Positions 23,416 to 32,670 of a stretch of 64,000 nucleotides of DNA are shown one piece after another; positions within the stretch are counted from its first letter, which is position 1, and each line of letters opens with the position of its first letter. The notes under the pieces are model-generated. The model was given only the letters and a program-made list of their open reading frames with translations. It had not been told where the DNA came from and searched no databases. This stretch comes from Ottowia flava. GTDB lineage: Bacteria; Pseudomonadota; Gammaproteobacteria; Burkholderiales; Burkholderiaceae_C. Made by a program: the position numbers and the translations under genes. The DNA lies in contig NZ_JBHUEJ010000011.1 of NCBI RefSeq assembly GCF_042680565.1, positions 31,181 to 95,180 on the forward strand. The letters are read 5' to 3'.

Positions 23416-25497
23416 ATGCCGTCCCGTCGCCCCGTGCCGCAGCCGATCCTCGAAAAGTATCCCCTGCTGGACCGCGACGCCAGCATCCTCGCTTTCAACC
23501 ACCGCGTGCTGCACTGGGCCGAGCGGGCGGACGTGCCCTTGCTGGAGCGGCTGCGCTACCTGTGCATCGTGTCGTCCAACCTGGACGAGTTCTTTGAGGT
23601 GCGAGCCGACCCGCACATCACGGCGTGGCGATCCGGCACTGAAGCGAATGGGCGCCTGCAGCCAACACTGGCGGATGCCCATGCGCTGGTGGCGCGGCAG
23701 TACCAGATCTTCAACGAAGCGCTGCTACCGGCGATGGGCGCGCAGGGCATGCGAATCGTGTCGCACCTTGACCGCACCGAGGCGCAGCGGCGCTGGGTGC
23801 GCCAGCTGTTTCTGCGCGAAGTCAAGCCGCTGCTGGTGCCGGTGGCGCTGGATCCGGCGCACCCGTTCCCGCAGGTGGCCAACAAGTCGCTGAACTTCAT
23901 CGTCCAACTCAAGGGCAAGGACGCGTTCGGACGCACCAACGACATTGCGATCGTGAAGGTGCCGCGGGTGCTGCCGCGCGTGTTGCGCATGCCCGACCGG
24001 GTCGCCGGGGGCGAAACGTTGTTCGTCATGCTGTCCAGCGTGATCCGCGGCAACCTGGCCGACCTGTTTCCGGGCCGCGAAGTGGGTGCGTTTTCACACT
24101 TTCGCGTGACCCGGCATTCCGACCTGTCGGTGGACGAGGAGGAGGTCAAAAACCTGCGCACCGCCCTGCGCCAGGGCCTGCACCAGCGCCACTACGGCGA
24201 GGCGGTGCGGGTCGAGGTGTCGTCCGCGTGCACGGAAGCGCTGTCGGGCTTGTTGCTGAAGCAATTCCATCTGCCGCCGGAGGCTCTGTTCCGAGTGCAG
24301 GGCCCGGTCAACCTGGTGCGGCTGCAGCAGTTGATCCAGCTGGCGGACCGGCAGGACCTGCAGTTCAAGCCCTATGTCGCGAGCTACCCGGTCCAATTGC
24401 GCAGGGGCCAGTCGGTGATGGAGCGGCTGAAGCAGGGCGATGTGCTGAGCCACCTGCCTTTTGAAAGCTTCGACGGTGTGATCGATTTCCTGCGCGAAGC
24501 GGTGCACGACCCGAAGGTGCTGGCCATCAAGCAGACCATCTACCGCACCGGCAACGACAGCCGGATGATGGATCTGCTGATCGAGGCGCAGCGCCGCGGC
24601 AAGGAAGTGACGGCCGTGGTCGAGCTGAAGGCGCGCTTCGACGAGGAAGCCAACATCAACTGGGCGGAGCGTCTGGAGCAGGCAGGTGCGCAGGTGGTCT
24701 ACGGCGTGGTCGGACTCAAGACGCACGCCAAGATGCTGCTGATCACGCGCCGCGAAGGCCGCCAGCTGCGGCGCTATGGCCACCTGTCCACGGGCAACTA
24801 CAACCCCCGCACGGCGGCGCTGTACACGGACATCAGCTACCTGACGGCGGACGCGCGGCTCACCGCCGACATGGACCAGCTCTTTGTGCACCTGGCCAGC
24901 CACAGCCGGCTGCCGCGCATGCAGCGCATGCTGCTGGCGCCATTCACGCTGCATAAGCAGATGCTGGCCAAGATCGAGGCGGTGGGCCTGGCGGCGCGGC
25001 GCGGGCGTGGCGGCCGTGTGGTCGCCAAGATGAACGCATTGACCGATCAGCCGCTGATCGAAGCGCTGCTGCGTGCCGGCGACGCGGGCGCGAAGATCGA
25101 CCTGATCGTGCGCGGCGCTTGCATGCTGCCCGGTCAGCTCACTGAGAACATTCGCGTGCGCAGCATCATCGGACGGTTCCTGGAGCACTCACGGGTGTTC
25201 TATTTCCGCACCGGCGCCCATGAAGAACTGTGGCTGTCTTCGGCCGACTGGATGAACCGCAACATGCTGCGGCGCGTGGAAACGGCGTGGCAGGTGACCG
25301 ACCCGGCACTGCGCCAGCGCATCGTCGATGAATGCCTGGTGGCTTACCTGCACGATGCATGTGATGCCTGGATCCAAGGACCGGGCGGCGAGTACCGGAG
25401 CGTTGTGCCGCCGGGGGGCGAGCCTGGGCATTCGGCCCAGCAAGCCCTGATGGCACGGTATGGGGCCAAGGGCCCGCAGGAGGAGGAATGGATCTGA
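23416..25497 (+). CDS. ppk1: Polyphosphate kinase 1
   Basis: A 693-residue enzyme that makes polyphosphate from ATP. The N-terminal domain has RDASILAFNHRVL and SSNLDEFFEVR; the catalytic half shows KVLAIKQTIYRTG, THAKMLLI (candidate autophosphorylated His), LSTGNYN and EHSRVFYF (second conserved His). Length is normal for the family. It follows the lipid-remodelling genes closely, so a common phosphate-responsive transcript is plausible. sixA overlaps its end by 10 nt. Confidence 0.95.
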   Translation: MPSRRPVPQPILEKYPLLDRDASILAFNHRVLHWAERADVPLLERLRYLCIVSSNLDEFFEVRADPHITAWRSGTEANGRLQPTLADAHALVARQYQIFNEALLPAMGAQGMRIVSHLDRTEAQRRWVRQLFLREVKPLLVPVALDPAHPFPQVANKSLNFIVQLKGKDAFGRTNDIAIVKVPRVLPRVLRMPDRVAGGETLFVMLSSVIRGNLADLFPGREVGAFSHFRVTRHSDLSVDEEEVKNLRTALRQGLHQRHYGEAVRVEVSSACTEALSGLLLKQFHLPPEALFRVQGPVNLVRLQQLIQLADRQDLQFKPYVASYPVQLRRGQSVMERLKQGDVLSHLPFESFDGVIDFLREAVHDPKVLAIKQTIYRTGNDSRMMDLLIEAQRRGKEVTAVVELKARFDEEANINWAERLEQAGAQVVYGVVGLKTHAKMLLITRREGRQLRRYGHLSTGNYNPRTAALYTDISYLTADARLTADMDQLFVHLASHSRLPRMQRMLLAPFTLHKQMLAKIEAVGLAARRGRGGRVVAKMNALTDQPLIEALLRAGDAGAKIDLIVRGACMLPGQLTENIRVRSIIGRFLEHSRVFYFRTGAHEELWLSSADWMNRNMLRRVETAWQVTDPALRQRIVDECLVAYLHDACDAWIQGPGGEYRSVVPPGGEPGHSAQQALMARYGAKGPQEEEWI

Positions 25498-25949
25498 TCT
25501 TGTGGCGCCACGCCGAAGCGCAAGAACCGGAAGGGGTCATGACCGACCTGGAGCGGTCACTCACACGCCGCGGCGAAAAGCAGGCGGCCCGCATGGCCGC
25601 CTGGCTGGATCGCCAGCTGCCCGACGGCACGCGCATTCTCAGCAGTTCGGCGCGACGCACCGACGAAACCGCCCGCGCGCTGGGCCGGCGCTATAAGTCG
25701 CTGGACGAGTTGCGACCGGGGGCCAGCGCCGATCAGGTCCTGCAGCTGGCTGGCTGGCCCCTGTCCAAGGCGCCGGTGTTGGTGGTGGGCCACCAGCCCA
25801 CCCTGGGTCAGGTGGCGGCGCAGCTCTTGGGACTGCCAGGCGGCGAGTGCGCCATCAAGAAGGGCGCGATCTGGTGGCTGCGATCGCGCGAGCGCGATGG
25901 TGCAGACCAGACTGTGGTGGTGGCCGTCCTCACGGCGGAACTGACCTAG
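25488..25949 (+). CDS. sixA: Phosphohistidine phosphatase SixA
   Basis: A 153-residue histidine phosphatase with the N-terminal LWRHAEA motif (catalytic RH) and VVGHQPTLG (second His). SixA dephosphorylates histidine phosphotransfer proteins in E. coli; beside ppk1 a role in phosphate signalling is often suggested but unproven. It starts inside the end of ppk1, with AGGAGGAGG as ribosome site, so expression is coupled. Confidence 0.9.
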   Translation: MDLILWRHAEAQEPEGVMTDLERSLTRRGEKQAARMAAWLDRQLPDGTRILSSSARRTDETARALGRRYKSLDELRPGASADQVLQLAGWPLSKAPVLVVGHQPTLGQVAAQLLGLPGGECAIKKGAIWWLRSRERDGADQTVVVAVLTAELT

Positions 25950-26138
25950 CCAATTGCTGGGCAGGGTTCGAACTGGAGGCCGTGCCGGCGCCGGCCGGCC
26001 GCTGCGGCGATCGGCGACGATTGCCTACAATCGCCCGCCAGACGGCTGGCTACCATCTGCCTTGCTGCGGTGCCGGCCCCTAAAACAATGAAGCGGATCC
26101 CACGCTTGAACGCGATTTGCCCGTCCTGGAGTTGAGCC

Positions 26139-26783
26139 ATGTCCACCTTCACTTTCCCATCTTCACGTTCCACGCTGGTCTTGCTGGCCCTGGCGGTGCT
26201 TGTCGGTGGCTGCGCCTCGGTGGATCTGGGCCCGCGCTACAACCCGCCGCCCGTACGCATGCCGCAGACAACGCCCCCCGCGCAGGCGCCGATGCCCCCG
26301 GTGGCTCAGCCGAGTGCTGTACCGCCCGTGCAACCGATGCCCCAGGCTTTGCCGCCCATCGGGACGCCGCCCGTTGGCGTACCCGGCGCCGTGCCCCCGG
26401 CACCTATCGATCCCCAGGCCAGCGTCGTCACTCTGAGCACCCGCCTGGACGCCGCCAACACGCTGCCGCCTGCTCGCAGCAGCGGCACGGGGCAGTTGGA
26501 CGCCATCTACGACGCCAACACGCGCCTGTTCCGTTGGAAGGCTTCGTGGTCTGGCCTGTCGGGCGCCATCACAGGCGCCCAGTTCCACGGCCCGGCCGAC
26601 CAAGGGCAAAATGGCCCTGCAACGCTGGTATGGCCAGGCCCGTTCGGTCCTAAATATGAGGGCCGCGCCACCCTGACGCCTGAACAGGCGGTCGACCTCA
26701 TGGGCGGGCGCTGGTACCTGAACGTCCAAACCACCGCCAACCCTGGCGGCGAGTTGCGTGGTCAGTTGCACGTGGTCCATTGA
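26139..26783 (+). CDS. CHRD-domain lipoprotein
   Basis: A 214-residue outer-envelope protein: lipoprotein signal ending LVGG-Cys25, a long Pro-rich linker (residues ~30-90), then a CHRD domain (residues ~95-214: VVTLSTRLDAANTLPPAR, GQLDAIYD, GAQFHGPA, WYLNVQTTANPGGELRGQL). CHRD domains occur in chordin and in bacterial secreted proteins; their role in bacteria is unknown. A paralogue follows on the same strand. Confidence 0.83.
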   Translation: MSTFTFPSSRSTLVLLALAVLVGGCASVDLGPRYNPPPVRMPQTTPPAQAPMPPVAQPSAVPPVQPMPQALPPIGTPPVGVPGAVPPAPIDPQASVVTLSTRLDAANTLPPARSSGTGQLDAIYDANTRLFRWKASWSGLSGAITGAQFHGPADQGQNGPATLVWPGPFGPKYEGRATLTPEQAVDLMGGRWYLNVQTTANPGGELRGQLHVVH

Positions 26784-26875
26784 GTGCCGGTGCGCCTGCT
26801 GATCGTCAGCGTATCGGCCTGTAAATGCGGGTCGGCACTCTGGAATTCGGCGCTGCGGATGCTATGGTTGCATGC

Positions 26876-27448
26876 ATGTTAGAGACGGCCCCTTCTGCTT
26901 CCCCTCGTTCATCGGCGTGCACCGGCCGCTTGGCTGCGCACAACACCGGCCTGAGCCGTCGCCGTGTCTGGCTGCCGCTTGGTGTGGCTGCGTTGCTGTC
27001 CGCCTGTTCCAGCACGCCGGTGATGCAGCCCGCGCCGCCGGTGATCACCCTGCCGCCACCGCCGACGACGCCGTCGCGCCAGCCCGAGGTGGCGGCTTTC
27101 CGCGCGGTGCTCAATGGCCACAGTGCCGTGCCGCGCACCGATAGCCCGGCCCAGGGTGAACTGGTGGCGGTGCTCAACCGCAAGACCGGCCTCCTGCAGT
27201 GGAAGCTGAGCTTCTCCGGCCTCAGCGGTCCGGTGCGCCTGGGCAGCTTCCACAGCCCCGGAATGAGCGACGAAGTCGCTGCGCCGGTGGTTTCCCTGGG
27301 CCGTTCGGTGCTCAGCCCTTCGGAGGGCCGCGCGATGCTGACGCCCAAGCAACGGTCCGACCTGCTGGCCGGCCAGTGGTACGTCAACCTGACCACGGCG
27401 CGCTACCCCGAGGGCGAAGTGCGCGGCCAGCTGATCGAGCAGCGCTGA
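26876..27448 (+). CDS. CHRD-domain lipoprotein, paralogue
   Basis: A 190-residue protein with an atypically long signal region (~43 residues) ending LLSA-Cys44, a Pro-rich linker and a CHRD domain ending WYVNLTTARYPEGEVRGQL, closely like the end of its neighbour. The two genes look like a local duplication with diverged linkers. Start uncertain: an upstream ATG at 26825 is also in frame. Function unknown. Confidence 0.75.
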   Translation: MLETAPSASPRSSACTGRLAAHNTGLSRRRVWLPLGVAALLSACSSTPVMQPAPPVITLPPPPTTPSRQPEVAAFRAVLNGHSAVPRTDSPAQGELVAVLNRKTGLLQWKLSFSGLSGPVRLGSFHSPGMSDEVAAPVVSLGRSVLSPSEGRAMLTPKQRSDLLAGQWYVNLTTARYPEGEVRGQLIEQR

Positions 27449-27616
27449 GCACAGCGCCTGGGGGCGCCAAGCTGCGTTGGGCTGGTCATAAGTGTTTGCG
27501 CAGCCTGTCAGGCAGAAAACGTCGCCATTGCTTAAAATAGCGGACTTTCCCCGCTTTGCCTGTGCGTCGGCTGTGGTCCGGCGCCGTTGCGGCCCGACGC
27601 TGCCGCAGGTCACCCC

Positions 27617-30145
27617 ATGAACGCCCCCGTCGAACGTTTTCAGGACGTTTCCTTCTTCCCGCGCGCCGCCAAGCCGCTGGCCAGCTACAAGCCGTACTGG
27701 GCCAAACGCTTCGGCACCGCCCCGTTTCTGCCCATGAGCCGGGCCGAGATGGATGCGCTCGGCTGGGATTCGTGCGACGTGATTCTGGTCACGGGCGACG
27801 CCTATGTCGACCACCCCAGCTTCGGCATGGCCGTGATCGGCCGCGTGCTGGAGGCGCAGGGCTTTCGCGTGGGCATCATCGCGCAGCCCGACTGGCAGAG
27901 CGCCGAGCCCTTCAAGGCCCTCGGCCAGCCCAACCTGTTCTGGGGCGTGACGGCCGGCAACATGGATTCGATGATCAACCGGTACACGGCCGACCGGAAG
28001 ATCCGCAGCGACGACGCCTACACCCCCGGCGACGTCGGCGGCAAGCGGCCCGACCGCGCCGCCATCGTCTACAGCCAGCGCTGCCGCGAGGCCTACAAGG
28101 ACGTGCCCATCGTCCTGGGCGGCATCGAAGGCAGCCTGCGCCGCATCGCCCACTACGACTACTGGAGCGACAAGGTGCGCCGCTCCATCGTGGTCGACAG
28201 CAAGTGCGACATCCTGCTGTACGGCAACGCCGAACGCGCGCTGGTCGAAGTGGCGCACCGCCTGGCGCGGCGCGAACCGGTCGAGCAGATCACCGACGTG
28301 CGCGGCACGGCCTTCGTGCGCCGCGCGTCCGAAGCCGGCTGGTACGAAATCGATTCCAGCGAGGTCGATCAGCCCGGCCGCGTGGAAGCGCACATCAACC
28401 CCTACCTGACCACGGGCGAACAGGCGGCTGCGCAGGGCGAAAGCTGCGCGCGCGAAACCAGTGGCGACGCGCAGCTCGCTACAAATACAGTAGCTGGTCG
28501 CGCAGATGGCAGTAGGGCTGAAGGTAAAAAAGACTTGAAAGCCGAGGCGCAACCCCTGCGCTTCGTGCCCAACCCCGCGCTGCAGCGCACCCCCGTCGCA
28601 CGCGCGCCGCGCGAGCGCACCGTGGTCCGACTGCCCAGCTACGAGCAGGTCAAGCGCGACCCCGTGCTCTACGCCCACGCCAACCGCGTGCTGCACCTCG
28701 AAACCAACCCCGGCAACGCCCGCGCGCTGGTGCAGGCGCACGGTGAAGGCGCAACGGCGCGCGACGTCTGGATCAACCCGCCACCCATCCCGCTCACCAC
28801 GGCCGAGATGGACGAAGTCTTTGGTCTGCCCTACGCCCGCAGCCCGCACCCGCAGTACGCGGACGAGCGCGGCCGCCACGACGGCGCGACCAAGATCCCG
28901 GCGTGGGAGATGATCCGTTTTAGCGTGAACATCATGCGCGGCTGCTTTGGCGGCTGCACCTTCTGCTCCATCACCGAGCACGAAGGCCGCATCATCCAGA
29001 GCCGCAGCGAAGACTCCATCGTGCGCGAGGTCGAAGACATGCGCGACAAGGTGCAGGGCTTCACCGGCGTCGTCAGCGACCTGGGCGGCCCCACGGCCAA
29101 CATGTACCGGCTGGGCTGCAAGACGCCGCAGATCGAAGCCGCCTGCCGCAAGCCCAGCTGCGTCTTCCCCGGCATCTGCCAGAACCTGACCACCAACCAC
29201 GACCCGCTGATCCGCATCTACAAGCGCGTGCGGCAGTTGAAGGGCGTGAAGAAGGTGCTGATCGGCTCCGGCCTGCGCTACGACCTGGCGGTGCAAAGCC
29301 CGGCCTACGTGAAGGAGCTGGTGCAGCACCACGTCGGCGGCTACCTGAAGATCGCGCCCGAGCACACCGAAGAGGGCCCGCTGTCCAAGATGATGAAGCC
29401 GGGCATCGGCAGCTACGACCGCTTCAAGCAGCTGTTTGAGAAGTTCAGCGCCGAAGCGGGCAAGAAGCAGTTTTTGATCCCGTACTTCATCGCCGCGCAC
29501 CCCGGCACCACCGTAGAAGACATGATGAACCTGGCGCTCTGGCTCAAGCGCAACGGTTTCCGCGCCGACCAGGTCCAGGCCTTCTACCCCAGCCCCATGG
29601 CCACCGCCACGACCATGTACCACACGGGGCTGAACACGCTCAAGGGCATCCACCGCGACGAGCGCGCCGAGAAGGTCGACACGCCCAAGGGCGACCGGCT
29701 GCGCCGCCTGCACAAGGCTTTCCTGCGCTACCACGACCCCAACAACTGGCCGCTGCTGCGCCAGGCGCTGAAGGACATGGGCCGCGCCGATCTGATCGGC
29801 AACGGCAAGCAGCACCTGATCCCCAGCTTCCAGCCGCTGGTCGACGGTGACTATCAGTCCGCGCGGCGCAAGAACAGCACCCAAGGCACCGGACAGGCCG
29901 GGCGCAGCCTGCAGCCTTCACAAGGCAAGGCGCACGCGCAAAGCAAGTCGAAAAAGCCGATGGGCGCAGGCGCCCTGCGTGCCGCCGAACAGGCCGCGCG
30001 CGAGCCGACCGAAGACGTGCGCTTTCGCACCCCGCAACCGGCGCCCGGCCAAATGCTGTCGCAGCACACCGGCCTGCCGCCGCGCGCGGGCGTCGCGCGC
30101 AAGCCGGGTGGCGGCAAGCCAGGCACGGGGCGCCGGCGCCCGTGA
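27617..30145 (+). CDS. YgiQ family radical SAM protein
   Basis: An 842-residue UPF0313/YgiQ protein. The N-terminal domain has FLPMSRAEMDALGWD, and the central radical SAM cluster motif is CFGGCTFC (CxxxCxxC), followed by SNxEG-like strands and GSGLRYDLA. Reaction unknown for the family. It is longer than typical (~740): part of the excess is an in-frame repeat A copy at residues ~288-308, plus a disordered basic C-terminal tail (~100 residues rich in Lys, Arg, Pro, Gly). ATG 27617 is next to the conserved N-terminus. Confidence 0.87.
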   Translation: MNAPVERFQDVSFFPRAAKPLASYKPYWAKRFGTAPFLPMSRAEMDALGWDSCDVILVTGDAYVDHPSFGMAVIGRVLEAQGFRVGIIAQPDWQSAEPFKALGQPNLFWGVTAGNMDSMINRYTADRKIRSDDAYTPGDVGGKRPDRAAIVYSQRCREAYKDVPIVLGGIEGSLRRIAHYDYWSDKVRRSIVVDSKCDILLYGNAERALVEVAHRLARREPVEQITDVRGTAFVRRASEAGWYEIDSSEVDQPGRVEAHINPYLTTGEQAAAQGESCARETSGDAQLATNTVAGRADGSRAEGKKDLKAEAQPLRFVPNPALQRTPVARAPRERTVVRLPSYEQVKRDPVLYAHANRVLHLETNPGNARALVQAHGEGATARDVWINPPPIPLTTAEMDEVFGLPYARSPHPQYADERGRHDGATKIPAWEMIRFSVNIMRGCFGGCTFCSITEHEGRIIQSRSEDSIVREVEDMRDKVQGFTGVVSDLGGPTANMYRLGCKTPQIEAACRKPSCVFPGICQNLTTNHDPLIRIYKRVRQLKGVKKVLIGSGLRYDLAVQSPAYVKELVQHHVGGYLKIAPEHTEEGPLSKMMKPGIGSYDRFKQLFEKFSAEAGKKQFLIPYFIAAHPGTTVEDMMNLALWLKRNGFRADQVQAFYPSPMATATTMYHTGLNTLKGIHRDERAEKVDTPKGDRLRRLHKAFLRYHDPNNWPLLRQALKDMGRADLIGNGKQHLIPSFQPLVDGDYQSARRKNSTQGTGQAGRSLQPSQGKAHAQSKSKKPMGAGALRAAEQAAREPTEDVRFRTPQPAPGQMLSQHTGLPPRAGVARKPGGGKPGTGRRRP
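28480..28540 (-). repeat. Repeat A copy 7, in frame inside ygiQ
   Basis: TACAGTAGCTGGTCGCGCAG, ATGGCAGTAGGGCTGAAGG and AAAAAAGAC match the minus-orientation consensus. It is translated as TVAGRADGSRAEGKKDLK within a hydrophilic linker of the radical SAM protein. Confidence 0.8.
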
Positions 30146-30496
30146 GTGCGCCTGCGGCGCGATTTCACGTTGAATCGCGCTGTAGCCCTAGAACAACCTG
30201 CGCGAGCAGCTATTAATTCAATAGTATTGAAGCCGTGGCGTGACCGCGCCTGCGTCCCCACAAGCGCCTGGGCACCGCCTGTTGACGCATGATCCGTCGC
30301 CGTTACCTTGCCGCCTGAACGGGCCTGGCCGCTTCGCCCACCATCGCGCTGATGAACGCTGGTTCCGAGGCAGCGGCCGGGGTCCCGCGTTCTTTCAACA
30401 CCGGCTTTCAGTTGGCGTCGATCTCGATGCGGTCGATGCTCTGGGGTTAGCGCGCTTGCGAGATTCCCAAGGCAGGTGCGCTGCGGCGCGCGCCGC
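30146..30496. other. 351-nt intergenic region with one repeat and no convincing gene
   Basis: Between the ygiQ-type gene and the end of the EF-G-like gene (convergent). It contains repeat A copy 8; the rest (30240-30496) has a possible frame on each strand but none with a recognisable product or ribosome site. It may be decayed coding sequence. Confidence 0.5.
30172..30230 (+). repeat. Repeat A copy 8
   Basis: GCTGTAGCCCTAGAACAACC, TGCGCGAGCAGCTATTAATT and CAATAGTATTG. It sits between convergent genes. Confidence 0.82.
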
Positions 30497-32554
30497 TCAG
30501 TCGTCGTCCGCCACGGTGTGGGCGCTCGTCAGTTGCGTCTGCAGGTGCGGCGGCACGACCTCATAGTGCGACAGCGCCAGCGCGTAGCTGCCCTGGCCGC
30601 CGGTCAGCGCGTTCAAGCGGTTTTGGTAGTCGGCCAGTTCGGCCACGGGCGCCTGGCCGGTGACCGTGAGCGTGCCCAGCTTGCCGCTGTCGGTGCCGCT
30701 GACCATGCCGCGGCGTGACGACAGATCGCCGGTGATGGCGCCCGTGGCGCTGTCGGGCGCCGTGATCTGGATGCGCGCGATCGGCTCCAGCACCACCGGG
30801 TGCGCGTCGCGGATGGCCGCTCGCGCCGCCTTCTTGCCGGCGGTGACGAAGGCGATCTCCTTGCTGTCGACCGGGTGGTGCTTGCCGTCGTGCACGATCA
30901 CACGCAGGTCTTCCACCGGGTAGCCGGCGATCACGCCTTCGGCCAGCGCTTCGCGCACGCCTTTTTCGACGGCCGGCATGAACTGGCCCGGAATGGTGCC
31001 GCCCTTGACCTGGTCGACGAATTCGAAGCCCGCGCCGCGCGGCAGCGGCTCCACGCGCAGGTGCACCTCACCGAACTGCCCGGCGCCGCCCGACTGCTTC
31101 TTGTGGCGGTACTGCGCGGCGGCGGGCGCGGTGATCGATTCGCGGTAGGCCACGCGCGGTGGCTGCGTTTGCACGTCCAGCTTGTAGGTGTCGCGCAGCC
31201 GCGCCAGCAGCACGCGCAGGTGCTGTTCGCCCAGCCCGTAGACGATGGTTTCGTTGGTCACCGCCACGTGCTCGATGCGCAGGCAGGGGTCTTCCGAGAC
31301 CAGCTTGGCCAGCGTTTCCCACACCCGCTGCTCGTCGCCGCGGCGCGCGGGCCGGATGGCCACGCCGTGCGCCGGCTGAGGAAAGGCCGCCGGCTTGAGG
31401 TGCATGCGCGCGTCTTCGGCCGCGTCGTGCAGCACAGCGTCGAAATGCAGCTCTTCCACCTTGCCAATGGCGCACAGCTCGCCGGGGCCAGCCGCGGCCA
31501 GGTCGCTCAGCGCCTTGCCCTGCTGCAGGTACAGGTGGCCCAGCCGGAACGGCTTGCGCGCGTCGCCGACGTACAGCTGCGCGCCGGGCCGCAGCGTGCC
31601 CTGGTGCACGCGCACGCTGGCGAGCTTGCCGATGTACGGGTCCACGCTGACCTTGAAGACATGCGCCAGCACATGCGCGGCAGGGTCGGGCGTGGCGTGC
31701 ACGGGCTGCGCGGCGGCGCCTTCACCGTTCAGAAACTCCGGCGGATTGCCCTCGGTCGGATTGGGCAGCAAGCGCACGATCACGTCCAGCAGCGCCTTGA
31801 CCCCGGCGCCGCTGCGCGCCGAGACGAAGCAGACCGGCACCAGATGGCCTTCACGCAGCGCTTGTTCCAGCGGCGCATGCAGCTCGCTCGCGTCCACGTC
31901 GCCGTCGTTCAGGTAGCGCTCGACGAAGTCGCCATCGACCTCGACCACCTGCTCGACCAGCGCACGGTGCGCGTCGGCCACGGCACCAAAATCGCTGTGG
32001 CCGTCGCGGTTGTAGAAGCAGTCCACCACCTGGCTGGCGCCCGCATCGGGCAGGTTCAGCGGCAGGCAGGTCTTGCCGAACGTGGCCTGGATGTCGGCCA
32101 GCAGCGCCGGCAGGTCGGCGTCCGGCGTGTCGATGCGGTTGACCACGATCAGCCGGTCCAGCTGGCGTTCGGCCGCGTGGTCCATCATGCGCTGCGCCAT
32201 CGGCTCGATGCCCGCCGCGGCGTTCAGCACGACGATGGCGGTGTCCACCGCTTCCAGCGCCGCCAGCGTCTGGCCCAGAAAATCGATCGATCCCGGGGTG
32301 TCGATCAGCTGCACGCGGCAGCCGTCGTGCGCCAGGTGCATCACCGACGACTGCAGCGAATGCTGCGCCTGCGCCTCCAGCGGGTCGTGGTCGCTCACGG
32401 TGCTGCCCCGCTCGATGCTGCCGACCGCGCCAATGGCGCCACTGGCCTGCAGCAGCGCCTCGCACAGGCTGGTCTTGCCAGCGCCGGCCGGACCGACCAG
32501 CGCCACGGCGCGTAGGGATTCGATGGGCAGGGCAGCGGGGGTATTCGCAGGCAT
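30497..32554 (-). CDS. Elongation factor G-like GTPase (paralogue)
   Basis: A 685-residue translational GTPase paralogue with all EF-G domains. The P loop is GPAGAGKTS, switch II DTPGSIDF and base-recognition NRID. In canonical EF-G the switch II reads DTPGHVDF and its His activates GTP hydrolysis; here it is Ser, and NKxD is NRID. GGAGQFGEVHLRVEP marks domain IV. This diverged EF-G-like family has no settled function; a ribosome rescue or regulatory role is possible. ATG 32552-32554 follows a GGAGA site. Confidence 0.85.
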   Translation of the reverse strand: MPANTPAALPIESLRAVALVGPAGAGKTSLCEALLQASGAIGAVGSIERGSTVSDHDPLEAQAQHSLQSSVMHLAHDGCRVQLIDTPGSIDFLGQTLAALEAVDTAIVVLNAAAGIEPMAQRMMDHAAERQLDRLIVVNRIDTPDADLPALLADIQATFGKTCLPLNLPDAGASQVVDCFYNRDGHSDFGAVADAHRALVEQVVEVDGDFVERYLNDGDVDASELHAPLEQALREGHLVPVCFVSARSGAGVKALLDVIVRLLPNPTEGNPPEFLNGEGAAAQPVHATPDPAAHVLAHVFKVSVDPYIGKLASVRVHQGTLRPGAQLYVGDARKPFRLGHLYLQQGKALSDLAAAGPGELCAIGKVEELHFDAVLHDAAEDARMHLKPAAFPQPAHGVAIRPARRGDEQRVWETLAKLVSEDPCLRIEHVAVTNETIVYGLGEQHLRVLLARLRDTYKLDVQTQPPRVAYRESITAPAAAQYRHKKQSGGAGQFGEVHLRVEPLPRGAGFEFVDQVKGGTIPGQFMPAVEKGVREALAEGVIAGYPVEDLRVIVHDGKHHPVDSKEIAFVTAGKKAARAAIRDAHPVVLEPIARIQITAPDSATGAITGDLSSRRGMVSGTDSGKLGTLTVTGQAPVAELADYQNRLNALTGGQGSYALALSHYEVVPPHLQTQLTSAHTVADDD

Positions 32555-32670
32555 CGGGCGTCTCCTTTCAGGCGCAGCGTAGTCCTGCCACGCTCCGTGC
32601 ACAAGCCCGCACACCCGCTCGGAATTACCCTGGGCATGACGGGCTCAAGCCGCAGTGCCAGAATGCCGCG

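Noticed and set aside
26909..29884. 991-codon open frame on the minus strand
   Set aside because: Antisense to a CHRD gene and the YgiQ-type gene, which have clear family motifs. High GC leaves stops rare in opposite frames, and the product shows no recognisable domain.
30240..30566. Small plus-strand gene after the YgiQ-type gene
   Set aside because: No ribosome site or recognisable product, and it runs into the end of the convergent EF-G-like gene.
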